From Bacteroidia bacterium (lineage in GTDB: Bacteria > Bacteroidota > Bacteroidia > Flavobacteriales_E > Vicingaceae), in assembly GCA_030433355.1 (NCBI GenBank), contig JAUIMG010000006.1:59450-123449 (forward strand): DNA of 64,000 bases, written 5' to 3'. This document shows positions 18,109 through 27,099 of this stretch, one piece after another. How positions within the stretch are numbered: position 1 is the stretch's first letter; each line of letters starts with the position of its first letter. Under the pieces are notes generated by a model. The model did no database searches. It was not told the origin of the DNA and saw nothing but the letters and a program-made list of their open reading frames with translations. Made by a program: the position numbers and the translations under genes.

Positions 18109-19517
18109 CTATTTTTTATCGTTTGATGTACTTCTTCTAGAATTTTAAATGCACCTTCTGTGGTAGAAGACTCCGCATAAGTTCTTAATACAGGTTCAGT
18201 TCCAGAAGGTCTAATCATAACCCATTCATCATTTGAAAAGTAATACTTAAAGCCGTCTATAGTCTCTACGTTTTCTACCTTATAGCTGCCAAATTGTTTG
18301 TATTTATTGTCCGAACAATTTTGCATTATTCTCACTTTATCAGTCTCCTCCAAATGTAAATCTATCCTTTCAAATTTGAAAGCACCTACCATTTCATATA
18401 CTTCATCAATCAATAGTTCAAGAGATTTACCTGACTTAACCATAAACTCCCAAATGGTAAGTCCCATCCAAATTCCATCTCTTTCAGGAATATGACCTTT
18501 TATCGCGATACCTCCTGATTCTTCACCACCTAATAATACATCTTCCTCCACCATATATCCTGCAATATGCTTGAACCCAATTTGAACTATTCTATAATCT
18601 AGTCCAAATGCTTCGCACATTTTCTTCACTTTAGGAGACACAGAAAAAGCCAAAACTACTTTACCTGTCATTTTCTTTTCCTCTACCAAGTATTTGATTA
18701 ATAGAAGAATAATATGATGTGAGTCTACAAATTCTCCCTTACTATTATAAAGTCCAATTCTATCTGCATCTCCATCTACTGCTAATCCACAATCAATTTC
18801 TCCTTCAGATAAGCGAATAACATTTGAAAATTCTTCAAGATTTCTATGGATAGGTTCTGGAGCTCTTCCTTCAAAACCTGGATTGTGCTCTGCATGTAAA
18901 AAAGTAATATCGGGTAGCAATCTTCTCATTACCGACTGGCCAGCTCCAAACATAGCATCAAAAGCGAAATTCATTTTTGAATTCCTAATCGCCTCCATAT
19001 CAAAGTTAGCTTCTACATGATCTAAATACATTTGCTCTAAATCAACATACTCTATGGTTCCTTTGGAAACTAAATCTTCAAATCGGATAGATTCTAAATC
19101 TGTAGTATTTGTATCCGGTATTAAATCTTCCACTTCCTGCACTTGAGCGGGTAGCAAAGGGCCTCCAAAATTCCCTTTTAATTTAAATCCGTTATAAGAA
19201 GGTGGATTATGAGAAGCTGTAATTACTACGCCTAATGATGCGTTTAATTTCAAGGCACCTAAAGAAATCATTGGCGTTGAGACAAAATCTTTAGCTAAAA
19301 ACACTTTGACACCGTAATCCGCCATCACTTTAGATGTCGTTTCCGCAAACATTTCTCCCCCAAACCTACAATCATGACCAATAACTACAGAAGGCTCTTG
19401 AAAATTACTCTTTAACCAAATTGCTGTACCACTTGCTATTCTTGCGACATTTTCTACAGTATACTCTTTAGCAATTATTGCTCTCCAACCATCTGTTCCA
19501 AACTTAATTTTAGCCAT
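18105..19517 (-). CDS. Phosphoglucomutase/phosphomannomutase family protein
   Basis: A 470-residue alpha-D-phosphohexomutase that moves a phosphate between the 1 and 6 positions of a hexose. All four family sites are visible: the phosphoserine loop TASHNPPSYNGFKLKGN, the metal loop DGDADRIGLY, the sugar-binding GGEESGGIA, and the phosphate-binding RPSGTEPVLRTYAES. The start is ATG at 19517, because the longer frame starts inside a TAATTTTG -7 element. The substrate (glucose, mannose or glucosamine phosphate) is not resolved. It is downstream of mltG on the same strand but has its own promoter. Confidence 0.93.
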   Translation of the reverse strand: MAKIKFGTDGWRAIIAKEYTVENVARIASGTAIWLKSNFQEPSVVIGHDCRFGGEMFAETTSKVMADYGVKVFLAKDFVSTPMISLGALKLNASLGVVITASHNPPSYNGFKLKGNFGGPLLPAQVQEVEDLIPDTNTTDLESIRFEDLVSKGTIEYVDLEQMYLDHVEANFDMEAIRNSKMNFAFDAMFGAGQSVMRRLLPDITFLHAEHNPGFEGRAPEPIHRNLEEFSNVIRLSEGEIDCGLAVDGDADRIGLYNSKGEFVDSHHIILLLIKYLVEEKKMTGKVVLAFSVSPKVKKMCEAFGLDYRIVQIGFKHIAGYMVEEDVLLGGEESGGIAIKGHIPERDGIWMGLTIWEFMVKSGKSLELLIDEVYEMVGAFKFERIDLHLEETDKVRIMQNCSDNKYKQFGSYKVENVETIDGFKYYFSNDEWVMIRPSGTEPVLRTYAESSTTEGAFKILEEVHQTIKNS

Positions 19518-19538
19518 TTTATCTTGTTTTGAAGGCGC

Positions 19539-19546
19539 CAAAATTA
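19539..19546 (-). promoter_or_regulatory. -7 element for the phosphohexomutase gene
   Basis: TAATTTTG on the minus strand, 21 bases before the ATG at 19517. Its position excludes the alternative start at 19541. Confidence 0.55.
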
Positions 19547-19552
19547 GCTATT

Positions 19553-20593
19553 TTAACGCATAATTCTTCTACGATTTAACTCTCTTCTATATTCGTTAGC
19601 AAATTGATTATGTTGACTTAATGATTTAGAAAAATTATGATAACCAGAAAAATCTGCTTTAGCACACATATATATATAGGAATGCTCAATAGGGTTTAAA
19701 ACAGCTTCTAAGGAAGATCTTTCAGGTATATTTATTGGCCCAGGTGGTAAAGAGGCATACTTATAGGTATTGTAGGGAGAATCTAGAGTTTTATCTTCAT
19801 TTAACACTCTTTGAATACTAAAGTCACCCATCGCAAAAATAAGAGTTGGATCTGATTGCAAGCGCATCCCTTTTCTTATACGATTTAGATAAAGACCTGC
19901 CACTTTAGGCCGTTCATCTGGGTGTGCTAATTGCTCTGCTTGCACTATAGATGCTAAAATACAGACTTCTGATTGTGTTAAATCCAAGGCATTTGCCTTT
20001 CTTTTTCTTTCCTCGTTCCAAAAGCCTTTATACTCCCTAGCCATTCTCCTCACAAATTCTTCTGCAGTAGTATTCCAGTAAAATTCATAGGTATTGGGAA
20101 TAAACAGGCATGAAATAGAGTTTAAATCAAAGCCATATTTCTCAGCGAAATCTTTATTATTTAATAAGCTTATAAGACTAAGGGAGTCAAATTCTAAAAC
20201 ACTGCTAGCAACTGAAGCTAGATCTTCTTTAGTCCTAACAGAATTCAAAGTGAATTTTAATGGAACTTGTCTTCCTGATCTAAAGATATTGATCAGTTCA
20301 TTATTACTCATGCCATTTTCGATTAAATATCTTCCTGCTTTAGGTGTTTTAAATGACTTCCTTTTAGCAACCCATAAAAATGATAAAGTATCTGTTATTA
20401 TTCCCTGATTATATAAACTAAAGGTTAAGTCACTTAAATCTGTGGGAGAACTGAGGTAAAAGTATTTGTCTTCTTGATTTATCTCAACAGCACTTGAAAA
20501 TATCTTTTGATAATAATTATAAACTATTAATAGACAGACAATAAAAAGTCCTCCAAAAAGTAATGCTCCAATTTTAAATTTCGACTTAGCCAT
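19553..20593 (-). CDS. mltG: Endolytic murein transglycosylase MltG
   Basis: Cleaves nascent glycan strands of peptidoglycan at the outer face of the cytoplasmic membrane and so sets strand length. The 346 residues start with one membrane segment (about 9-26), followed by a LysM-like part and the YceG catalytic domain. The catalytic signature is CILASIVQAEQLAHPDERPKVAGLYLNRI with Glu220, then GMRLQSDPTLIFAMGD and SPYNTYKYASLPPGPINIPE. A TAATTTTG element lies seven bases before the ATG, giving a very short leader. Confidence 0.95.
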   Translation of the reverse strand: MAKSKFKIGALLFGGLFIVCLLIVYNYYQKIFSSAVEINQEDKYFYLSSPTDLSDLTFSLYNQGIITDTLSFLWVAKRKSFKTPKAGRYLIENGMSNNELINIFRSGRQVPLKFTLNSVRTKEDLASVASSVLEFDSLSLISLLNNKDFAEKYGFDLNSISCLFIPNTYEFYWNTTAEEFVRRMAREYKGFWNEERKRKANALDLTQSEVCILASIVQAEQLAHPDERPKVAGLYLNRIRKGMRLQSDPTLIFAMGDFSIQRVLNEDKTLDSPYNTYKYASLPPGPINIPERSSLEAVLNPIEHSYIYMCAKADFSGYHNFSKSLSQHNQFANEYRRELNRRRIMR

Positions 20594-20600
20594 GAGAGGT

Positions 20601-20608
20601 CAAAATTA
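20601..20608 (-). promoter_or_regulatory. -7 element for mltG
   Basis: TAATTTTG on the minus strand, seven bases upstream of the mltG ATG. Confidence 0.55.
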
Positions 20609-20648
20609 ACAAAGCGAAAAGTTTTAATACATATTAAAAAAAAGCATC

Positions 20649-20656
20649 TAGTTTTG
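20649..20656 (+). promoter_or_regulatory. -7 element for trmD
   Basis: TAGTTTTG on the plus strand, ten bases before the trmD ATG, predicting a leader of only a few bases. Confidence 0.55.
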
Positions 20657-20666
20657 CAATTGCAAT

Positions 20667-21356
20667 ATGAGAATTGATATCATAACAGTTTTACCTGAAC
20701 TACTAACTGGCCCCTTTTCGGCATCTATTTTAAAAAGAGCCCAAGAAAAGGGTTTAGCTCAGATTGAAGTGCACAACTTAAGGGATTATAGCATTCAAAA
20801 GCAGAAATCTGTAGATGATTATGCTTTCGGAGGTGGTGCAGGCATGGTAATGTCAATAGAACCAATAGATAGATGTATTTCTAGCCTTAAAGAGAAATTC
20901 ACCTATGAGGAGGTTATATACATGTCGCCAGATGGAGAATTATTAACCCAATCACTTTCCAATCAATTATCAATTAAAAAAAACCTCATTATTCTTGCAG
21001 GACATTATAAGGGGGTAGATGAAAGGGTTAGGCAACATTTAATTACCAAAGAAATTTCTATTGGTGATTATGTGCTTTCTGGAGGAGAATTAGCGGCAGC
21101 AGTGCTAACAGACTCAATAGTCAGATTAATCCCAGGAGTTTTGAATGATGAAACGTCTGCCCTTTCCGACTCATTTCAAGACGACCTTATTGCCCCACCA
21201 GTATACACAAGACCTGCAAATTATAAAGGCATGGAAGTGCCTCCAATATTGGTTTCAGGAAATTTAAAAGAAATTGAGAAATGGCGACATGAAAAAAGCG
21301 TTGAACGTACTAAAGAAAGACGCCCAGACTTATATAAAAAAAATTACGAGAATTAA
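20667..21356 (+). CDS. trmD: tRNA (guanine37-N1)-methyltransferase
   Basis: Methylates G37 next to the anticodon of tRNAs with G36, preventing +1 frameshifts. The 229 residues form the SPOUT (trefoil-knot) fold: [13 protein letters not shown] at the N-terminus, [25 protein letters not shown], and the knot signature [30 protein letters not shown], ending with the flexible ERRPDLYKK tail. It precedes rplS, as in the conserved rpsP-rimM-trmD-rplS order, though rpsP and rimM are not here. Confidence 0.98.
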   Translation: MRIDIITVLPELLTGPFSASILKRAQEKGLAQIEVHNLRDYSIQKQKSVDDYAFGGGAGMVMSIEPIDRCISSLKEKFTYEEVIYMSPDGELLTQSLSNQLSIKKNLIILAGHYKGVDERVRQHLITKEISIGDYVLSGGELAAAVLTDSIVRLIPGVLNDETSALSDSFQDDLIAPPVYTRPANYKGMEVPPILVSGNLKEIEKWRHEKSVERTKERRPDLYKKNYEN

Positions 21357-21377
21357 TTATCACTTAAAATAAAAACA

Positions 21378-21385
21378 TACTTTTG
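21378..21385 (+). promoter_or_regulatory. -7 element for rplS
   Basis: TACTTTTG on the plus strand, 33 bases before the ATG at 21419, in the trmD-rplS gap. A purine-rich AAGGAG lies between it and the start. Confidence 0.5.
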
Positions 21386-21418
21386 CCTTCCGATTTTTTA
21401 AGGAGAAAAACTAAAGCT

Positions 21419-21775
21419 ATGGACGCTATAAAATTTGTAGAGCAAGATTTCAACGAAACGAAGGAACTTCCAAACTTCTCAGCAGGAGATACAGTTTCGG
21501 TAAGCTACAAGATCAAGGAAGGTAATAAAGAAAGGATTCAGGTATTTCAAGGCACTGTTATCCAAAGAAGAGGAAATGGTGTTAACGAAACTTTCACAGT
21601 AAGAAAAGTTTCTGGTGGAATGGGTGTTGAAAGAGTGTTCCCTTTGCATTCTCCTTCAATTGATAGTATAAAAGTAAACAAAGAAGGTTCTGTTAGAAGA
21701 GCTAGAATTTTTTACTTAAGAGATAGAACAGGAAAATCTGCTAGAATTAAAGAAAAGATTGTAGTTAAAAAATAA
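21419..21775 (+). CDS. rplS: 50S ribosomal protein L19
   Basis: Large-subunit protein at the 30S-50S interface. The chosen ATG gives 118 residues, the usual L19 length, beginning [28 protein letters not shown]. Core motifs [42 protein letters not shown] and the C-terminal [21 protein letters not shown] are all present. An in-frame TTG at 21383 would add 12 residues but overlaps the -7 element. A strong terminator follows. Confidence 0.98.
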   Translation: MDAIKFVEQDFNETKELPNFSAGDTVSVSYKIKEGNKERIQVFQGTVIQRRGNGVNETFTVRKVSGGMGVERVFPLHSPSIDSIKVNKEGSVRRARIFYLRDRTGKSARIKEKIVVKK

Positions 21776-21791
21776 AAGTTAAACTATCGAT

Positions 21792-21825
21792 AAAAAAAGA
21801 GGAGCAAATTGCTCCTCTTTTTTTT
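21792..21825 (+). terminator. Rho-independent terminator after rplS
   Basis: Inverted repeat with arms AAAAAAAGAGGAGCAA and TTGCTCCTCTTTTTTT about a single central base, with a T tract on the plus strand and an A tract on the other side, so it can also end the leftward gene at 21844. Confidence 0.85.
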
Positions 21826-21843
21826 GTTTAATTTTTTAATCTC

Positions 21844-22782
21844 CTAAGCTCTTTTTCTTTTTTCCTCGTTAAAGTCTGAGCTCTCTCTACTCTCTACAGA
21901 AACTGCCTCAACAATTCCCATATCCTCTTTATGTTTTTCTACAGGACTTCCAAAAAGAACTCTAAATCCTTCTTTAATAGATTTAGATTTTAATAAGTCT
22001 TTAACTACTTCCATCCACTCATGAAAAACTAAGTAAACCGGATTGTATGAATTTACCGGCTTTGTTATACCATATTTAGCAGGTTCATCTTCTTCTTGAA
22101 ATGTTCCAAACATTCTATCCCATATAATAAAGGTTGAACCATAATTCTTATCTATATATCTTTCATTTACAGAATGGTGCACTCTATGATGAGATGGAGT
22201 TGTAAATATATACTCGATAGGTCTAGGAAGTTTTCTAATTAACTCTGTGTGAATCCAAAACTGATACAATACTTCAATTTGATGCACGATGAAGAAAACC
22301 AATGGATTAAAACCCATCAGTATAACCGGTAAAAAGAATATAATTTTTAAGTTTTGTGTCCAAGATAACCGAAATGAAACAGAAAGGTTGTAATGTTCTG
22401 ATGAGTGGTGAACGACATGCGTAGACCACCAGAACCTTTGTTCATGAGCAATCCTATGAGCCCAATACCTGCAAAAATCAAGTACTATTAAACAAAGTAC
22501 ATAAGACCACCAAGTTGGTGGAATTCTTAAAGGTGCCAAATTGAAAAAGAATAGGAAGACGGCAAACATTCCCAATTTCATAAACCCATTCAGAATAACA
22601 TTCACTAAACCAATTGATAGAGAAGCAAGAAAATCCTTTCCTGTATATAAAGTTTTATTCTGATATCTACCGACTAAAAACTCAATTAGAACAAAAGCAA
22701 ACATTATAGGAGCAGCAATCCATATAACAGTTGTAAAATCTAGACTAGAAATATCCTCTAGAGTAAGTTTTTCTTGTGGCAT
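21844..22782 (-). CDS. Sterol desaturase/fatty acid hydroxylase-family membrane protein
   Basis: A 312-residue integral membrane di-iron enzyme. The histidine clusters are DFCRYWAHRIAHEQRFWW, STHVVHHSSEHYN and TTPSHHRVHHSVNERYIDKNYGSTFIIWDRMFGTF, the classical pattern of the family, with four to five hydrophobic segments. The start is ATG at 22782; the longer frame begins with a TTG inside a TACTTTTG -7 element. Members hydroxylate or desaturate lipids; the substrate is unknown. This is the second member of the superfamily in the window. Confidence 0.88.
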   Translation of the reverse strand: MPQEKLTLEDISSLDFTTVIWIAAPIMFAFVLIEFLVGRYQNKTLYTGKDFLASLSIGLVNVILNGFMKLGMFAVFLFFFNLAPLRIPPTWWSYVLCLIVLDFCRYWAHRIAHEQRFWWSTHVVHHSSEHYNLSVSFRLSWTQNLKIIFFLPVILMGFNPLVFFIVHQIEVLYQFWIHTELIRKLPRPIEYIFTTPSHHRVHHSVNERYIDKNYGSTFIIWDRMFGTFQEEDEPAKYGITKPVNSYNPVYLVFHEWMEVVKDLLKSKSIKEGFRVLFGSPVEKHKEDMGIVEAVSVESRESSDFNEEKRKRA

Positions 22783-22806
22783 AAATGATGAAAATATATA
22801 AGTGTG

Positions 22807-22814
22807 CAAAAGTA
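22807..22814 (-). promoter_or_regulatory. -7 element for the sterol desaturase-family gene
   Basis: TACTTTTG on the minus strand, 24 bases upstream of the ATG at 22782. Confidence 0.55.
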
Positions 22815-22923
22815 AGGCTTCTGTAGACTTTAATAAAGGGATATATCAATTCTCTTATGATTATGAGAAATTAACATCCTAAAAATGTATTAAATGCTAA
22901 TTTTACTGTAAATCAAAAATAAA

Positions 22924-23472
22924 ATGAGAAGAATCGCTATCCTTTTTCTTTTGCTAATAAACCTACCTATCTATGGCCAGAATGCTGACAAAGAAAAAAT
23001 AGAATGGTTGAGTTTTTCAGAAGCAATTGAAAGAAACAAAAAAGAACCAAGAAAGATAATTATTGACATTTATACCTCTTGGTGCGGCTGGTGTAAAAAA
23101 ATGGATGCAACTACTTTTCAAAACCCTGCGATAGTTAAATATTTAAATGAAAAATATTATGCCGTAAAACTTAATGCAGAACAGAAAGACTCTGTTCTAA
23201 TAAATAATCATTGGTTTATTAATCAAAATCCAGAAGCAAGAAGAAACCCCCATGATCTTGCCATAAGTTTAACAGAAGGTAAGCTTTCATACCCTTCTAC
23301 TGTTTTTATGGATGAGAATATAAATATGATACATCCACCAATTGCGGGCTTTCTTGATGCAAAAACGATAGAGCCTATTTTGTATTTTTTTGGAGATAAT
23401 ATCTACAATAAGGAAAACGCGAGCTGGGAAGAATTCAAAGAGTCATTTCAGGGACAAGCAGATAAGTTTTAG
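22924..23472 (+). CDS. Exported thioredoxin-like protein
   Basis: A 182-residue periplasmic thioredoxin-fold protein. A signal peptide (about residues 1-18, ending PIYGQ) is followed by IIIDIYTSWCGWCKKMDATTF with a CGWC redox pair, and the cis-proline loop SYPSTVF. It resembles the DUF255/thioredoxin_7 group, which act as disulfide reductases or chaperones of envelope proteins. It stands alone between two unrelated genes. The partner protein is unknown. Confidence 0.87.
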   Translation: MRRIAILFLLLINLPIYGQNADKEKIEWLSFSEAIERNKKEPRKIIIDIYTSWCGWCKKMDATTFQNPAIVKYLNEKYYAVKLNAEQKDSVLINNHWFINQNPEARRNPHDLAISLTEGKLSYPSTVFMDENINMIHPPIAGFLDAKTIEPILYFFGDNIYNKENASWEEFKESFQGQADKF

Positions 23473-23568
23473 CAGTATCGTAAGGTTAAATGAATCTTAT
23501 TTTTTTATTGAATACCAAAGATTTACATTATTTATGCCTTATTTTGTTTTGTACTAATTATTATTATC

Positions 23569-23820
23569 ATGAACATTTACGTAGGCAACATTCCTTATAA
23601 GTCATCAGAAGATGATTTAGGAAATCTTTTCGCTGAGTTTGGAGATGTAAACTCAGTAAAAATTATTCAAGACAAATTTACTGGAAGATCAAAAGGTTTT
23701 GGTTTTGTAGAGATGAGCGACGAAACAGGACAAGCAGCAATCGATGCTTTAGATGGTTTTGAGCATATGGGGAGAAACCTAAGAGTAAGTAAAGCTAATC
23801 CTAGAGAAGAAAAAGAATAA
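23569..23820 (+). CDS. RRM-domain RNA-binding protein
   Basis: An 83-residue protein made of one RNA recognition motif. RNP2 is IYVGNIPY at residues 3-9 and RNP1 is RSKGFGFVEM near residue 45, with the expected beta-alpha-beta spacing. The C-terminal tail is short and basic/acidic (SKANPREEKE). Such small RRM proteins are common in Bacteroidota, often abundant and cold-linked, and bind single-stranded RNA. A strong terminator follows its stop. Confidence 0.95.
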   Translation: MNIYVGNIPYKSSEDDLGNLFAEFGDVNSVKIIQDKFTGRSKGFGFVEMSDETGQAAIDALDGFEHMGRNLRVSKANPREEKE

Positions 23821-23838
23821 ATTTTGAATTACCTTCTA

Positions 23839-23866
23839 AAACCTCGGTACCTCCGAGGTTTTTTTA
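23839..23866 (+). terminator. Terminator after the RRM gene
   Basis: Arms AAACCTCGG (23839-23847) and CCGAGGTTT (23853-23861) around TACCT, followed by T residues. On the minus strand a shorter T run also follows, so it may serve the leftward gene ending at 23864. Confidence 0.85.
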
Positions 23867-24079
23867 TACCTTATTTTTAAAAAAGGTTATAATATCAGAG
23901 CCATAGCCCAATAGAACTCTCTCTTTAAAAAGAGCCGGAAAGGCAAAGACATTTAAAGGTGGGTCAATATCCTCAAGATCCACATTACTAATCTGAACCT
24001 CCATTTCATTTGAAACAATAAAATCAACTACATCCTGACATTCAGTACAGTTCTCAGCAATAAACAATTGATACTTCAT
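23864..24079 (-). CDS. Small glutaredoxin/thioredoxin-like protein
   Basis: A 71-residue protein, MKYQLFIAENCTECQDVVDFI at the N-terminus with a CTEC pair in the position of a glutaredoxin active site and a likely cis-proline in VFAFPALF. It is shorter than a normal glutaredoxin but keeps the beta-alpha-beta-beta order. Its ATGA overlaps the stop of the Crp/Fnr regulator gene, so the two are translated together. It may serve as a redox partner or sensor for that regulator; this is inferred. Confidence 0.75.
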   Translation of the reverse strand: MKYQLFIAENCTECQDVVDFIVSNEMEVQISNVDLEDIDPPLNVFAFPALFKERVLLGYGSDIITFFKNKV

Positions 24080-24759
24080 CTTAATCTATCAAAATCACGA
24101 ATTAAAAACTTCTTTCGCTCCATGTAGAGTAAATCATGGTCTTTTAAATCATTCAAAACTGTTGTTACAGTTTGCCTACTTGTAGCAGTTAAGTTTGCAA
24201 TATCTTGATGCGTAAAATCATGCTTAACTAAAATTTCATCTCCTATTCTCTTCCCATAATTTTGGCACATTTCTTTAATAAACTCAACAATTCTTTGCCG
24301 CGCATCTTTGAATATAAGAGATTCCAGCCTTCTTTCGATCCTTCTTAATTTTTCGCCTATATTTCTGGTTAACTCTAGACCTAAATTCGGATTTTTATTA
24401 ATCATCCCTTTAAACTCCTCGACGTTAATAGTGCACATCCTAGTTTCATCATCCAAAGCAATAGCAAAGTCTTTTCTTGTTTCTTCCCCTATTACTCCCA
24501 TTTCACCAAAAACCTCTCCCGGATACAATATTGTTTTTATTATCTCTTTCCCTTCATCGGAATAACTTCCAATCTTTATTCTTCCCTTTTTCAAAAAGAA
24601 AACTACCTTACTGGGCTCATTTGGGAAATATATATATTGATTTTTTTCGGCAGACTTTAAATGAGTTTTCTTGTCCAACTCTAGCATTTCTGATTCAGAT
24701 AAATTCTTCAATAAATTTATCCTTTCTAGATTCCACAATTTTGATTCTTGAGCTGTCAT
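24076..24759 (-). CDS. Crp/Fnr-family transcriptional regulator
   Basis: A 227-residue regulator with an N-terminal cyclic-nucleotide-binding-like beta barrel (YIYFPNEPSKVVFFLKKGRIKIGSYSDEGKEII...LYPGEVFGEMGVIG) and a C-terminal helix-turn-helix FTHQDIANLTATSRQTVTTVLNDLK. No N-terminal cysteine cluster of the Fnr iron-sulfur type is present, so it is not a classical oxygen sensor. The ligand is unknown. It is co-transcribed with a small glutaredoxin-like gene. Confidence 0.93.
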   Translation of the reverse strand: MTAQESKLWNLERINLLKNLSESEMLELDKKTHLKSAEKNQYIYFPNEPSKVVFFLKKGRIKIGSYSDEGKEIIKTILYPGEVFGEMGVIGEETRKDFAIALDDETRMCTINVEEFKGMINKNPNLGLELTRNIGEKLRRIERRLESLIFKDARQRIVEFIKEMCQNYGKRIGDEILVKHDFTHQDIANLTATSRQTVTTVLNDLKDHDLLYMERKKFLIRDFDRLR

Positions 24760-24785
24760 CTTTTGTAACTCTCTAAATTATAGAT

Positions 24786-25670
24786 TTAGGCGATATTAAA
24801 TCTTCTTTTGTATGCTTTTAAAGTATTCATCAACAGAGAAGCGATAGTCATTGGACCTACACCACCGGGAACAGGACTTATATAGGAGCATTTAGCCGAA
24901 ACATTATCAAAGTCAACATCTCCCATTAACCTGAAGCCGCTTTTTCTTGAGGTATCTTCTACTCTAGTTGTCCCGACATCTATAACAACAGCATTTTCTT
25001 TTACCATATCTGCCTTAAGAAAATGAGGTCTGCCAATTGCTGCTATAATAATATCTGCCGAAAGGCAAATCTCTTTCAAGTTCTTTGTTTTACTATGTGT
25101 AATGGTAACCGTTGCATTACCGGGATTTGAATTTCTACTTAGTAAAATACTCATAGGTGTACCCACAATAGCACTTCTACCAATAACTACACAATGCTTT
25201 CCAGAAGTTTCAATCTCGTACCTTTTTAACAATTGCATAATTCCATTAGGTGTAGCTGAAATAAAGCTAGGCAGTCCAAGTGACATTCTACCTACGTTCT
25301 CTGGATGAAAACCATCTACATCTTTTAATGGATCAATGGCTAAAGTAATATTACGATCATTTATATGTTTTGGAAGAGGTAATTGAACAATAAACCCATC
25401 TATAGAGTTATCCTTATTTAATTCTTCTACTTTCTCTAAAAGCTCTAACTCTGAAATAGAATCATCAAAACGAATCAAGGTAGATTCAAATCCAATTTTT
25501 TGACAAGCTTTGACCTTAGCATTCACATAAGTAACACTACCTCCATCGTTGCCAACTAAAACCGCAGCTAGATGTGGTGGTCTTCTTCCATTATTCTTTA
25601 ATGAATCTACCTCCTGCTTTAGTTCTTCCTTTATATCAGCAGCAGTCTGTTTTCCGTCGATTAAAACCAT
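24786..25670 (-). CDS. folD: Bifunctional methylenetetrahydrofolate dehydrogenase/cyclohydrolase
   Basis: Interconverts 5,10-methylene- and 10-formyl-tetrahydrofolate with NADP in cytosolic one-carbon metabolism. The 294 residues match FolD. Signatures are [24 protein letters not shown] with the catalytic Lys region, [13 protein letters not shown], the dinucleotide-binding [19 protein letters not shown] and the C-terminal [20 protein letters not shown]. It starts two bases after the ffh stop, so the two share a transcript. Confidence 0.97.
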   Translation of the reverse strand: MVLIDGKQTAADIKEELKQEVDSLKNNGRRPPHLAAVLVGNDGGSVTYVNAKVKACQKIGFESTLIRFDDSISELELLEKVEELNKDNSIDGFIVQLPLPKHINDRNITLAIDPLKDVDGFHPENVGRMSLGLPSFISATPNGIMQLLKRYEIETSGKHCVVIGRSAIVGTPMSILLSRNSNPGNATVTITHSKTKNLKEICLSADIIIAAIGRPHFLKADMVKENAVVIDVGTTRVEDTSRKSGFRLMGDVDFDNVSAKCSYISPVPGGVGPMTIASLLMNTLKAYKRRFNIA

Positions 25671-25672
25671 GC

Positions 25673-27016
25673 TTATCTCATCCCTCCGGGCATTTTTGGC
25701 ATATTCTGCATCATCTTTGCCATATTTTTCTTATTACCCATCATCTTCATCATTTTACTTGTTTCAGAAAACTGCTTAATCAGCTTGTTAATTTCTTGCA
25801 CAGAAGTTCCACTACCACTAGCAATTCGTTTTCTTCTACTTCCATTTATTAAAGAAGGGTTAGATCTTTCTTCTGGAGTCATAGAATAGATTATCGCCTC
25901 CACATGCTTAAATGCGTCATCGTCAATATCTACATCTTTTATTGCCTTCCCAATACCAGGAATCATCCCCATTAAATCCTTGACATTCCCCATTTTCTTG
26001 ATTTGCTTAATCTGATCTAAGAAGTCATTAAAATCAAATTGGTTTTTAGCAATTCTTTTTTGAAGTCTTCTAGCTTTTTCTTCATCAAATTGTTCTTGCG
26101 CTCTTTCAACAAGAGAAACAACATCACCCATTCCAAGAATCCTGTCGGCCATTCTTTTAGGATAGAAATAATCCAAGGCCTCCATTTTTTCTCCTGTACC
26201 AATAAATTTAATTGGTTTGTTAACCACCGATCTTATCGATAAAGCTGCACCACCTCTTGTATCTCCATCTAACTTAGTTAATACAACACCATCAAAGTCA
26301 ATTCTATCATTAAAGGCCTTTGCGGTATTAACAGCATCTTGACCAGTCATAGAGTCAACAACAAAAAGAACTTCCTGCGGATGGATAGCACTTTTTACTG
26401 CACTTATTTCATCCATCATCTTTTCATCAACTGCCAATCTACCTGCTGTATCCACTATAACAACGTCATGCCCTTTACTTTTAGCTTCGTTAATTGCCTT
26501 TTTAGCAATATCAACAGGGTTCTTATTCTCTTTATCAGAATATACTTGAACACCAATCTGCTCTCCTAAAACATGCAATTGATCTATGGCAGCAGGACGA
26601 TAAACATCACCCGCTACCAGTAATGGATTTTTGCTCTTCTTAGACTTTAATAAATTAGCAAGTTTAGCTGAGAAAGTAGTTTTACCAGACCCCTGAAGTC
26701 CTGCTATCAGAATAACTGCAGGACTACCTTTCAGATTTATTTCTTCTTGCTCCTCACCCATTAGCTTAGCTAATTCATCGTGAGTAATTTTCGTAAATAA
26801 TTGACCAGGTGAGATGGAAGTTAAAACATCTTGACCTAAAGCCTTTTCTTTAACAGAATCAGAAAAGCTCTTGGCAATTTTATAGTTAACATCTGCATCT
26901 AATAATGCTCTTCTAATTTCTTTCGTAGTCTCCGCTACGTTAACTTCAGAAATCTGACCTTGTCCTTTAAGAACCTTTAGGGCTCTATCTAATTTGTCTT
27001 GTAAACTATCAAACAT
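25673..27016 (-). CDS. ffh: Signal recognition particle protein Ffh
   Basis: GTPase that binds signal sequences of nascent membrane proteins and, with 4.5S RNA, delivers ribosomes to FtsY. The 447 residues contain the N domain, the G domain ([36 protein letters not shown]) and a methionine-rich M domain ending [26 protein letters not shown]. All G motifs are intact. It has a TAATTTTG -7 element 21 bases upstream and folD directly downstream. Confidence 0.98.
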   Translation of the reverse strand: MFDSLQDKLDRALKVLKGQGQISEVNVAETTKEIRRALLDADVNYKIAKSFSDSVKEKALGQDVLTSISPGQLFTKITHDELAKLMGEEQEEINLKGSPAVILIAGLQGSGKTTFSAKLANLLKSKKSKNPLLVAGDVYRPAAIDQLHVLGEQIGVQVYSDKENKNPVDIAKKAINEAKSKGHDVVIVDTAGRLAVDEKMMDEISAVKSAIHPQEVLFVVDSMTGQDAVNTAKAFNDRIDFDGVVLTKLDGDTRGGAALSIRSVVNKPIKFIGTGEKMEALDYFYPKRMADRILGMGDVVSLVERAQEQFDEEKARRLQKRIAKNQFDFNDFLDQIKQIKKMGNVKDLMGMIPGIGKAIKDVDIDDDAFKHVEAIIYSMTPEERSNPSLINGSRRKRIASGSGTSVQEINKLIKQFSETSKMMKMMGNKKNMAKMMQNMPKMPGGMR

Positions 27017-27037
27017 AATCTCTAGGGAATTTAATCA

Positions 27038-27045
27038 CAAAATTA
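27038..27045 (-). promoter_or_regulatory. -7 element for ffh-folD
   Basis: TAATTTTG on the minus strand, 21 bases before the ffh ATG. Confidence 0.55.
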
Positions 27046-27099
27046 AGAAAAGGGAATCCCCTTACATAATTGAATTTCAACGAATTTAAAACTAAAACA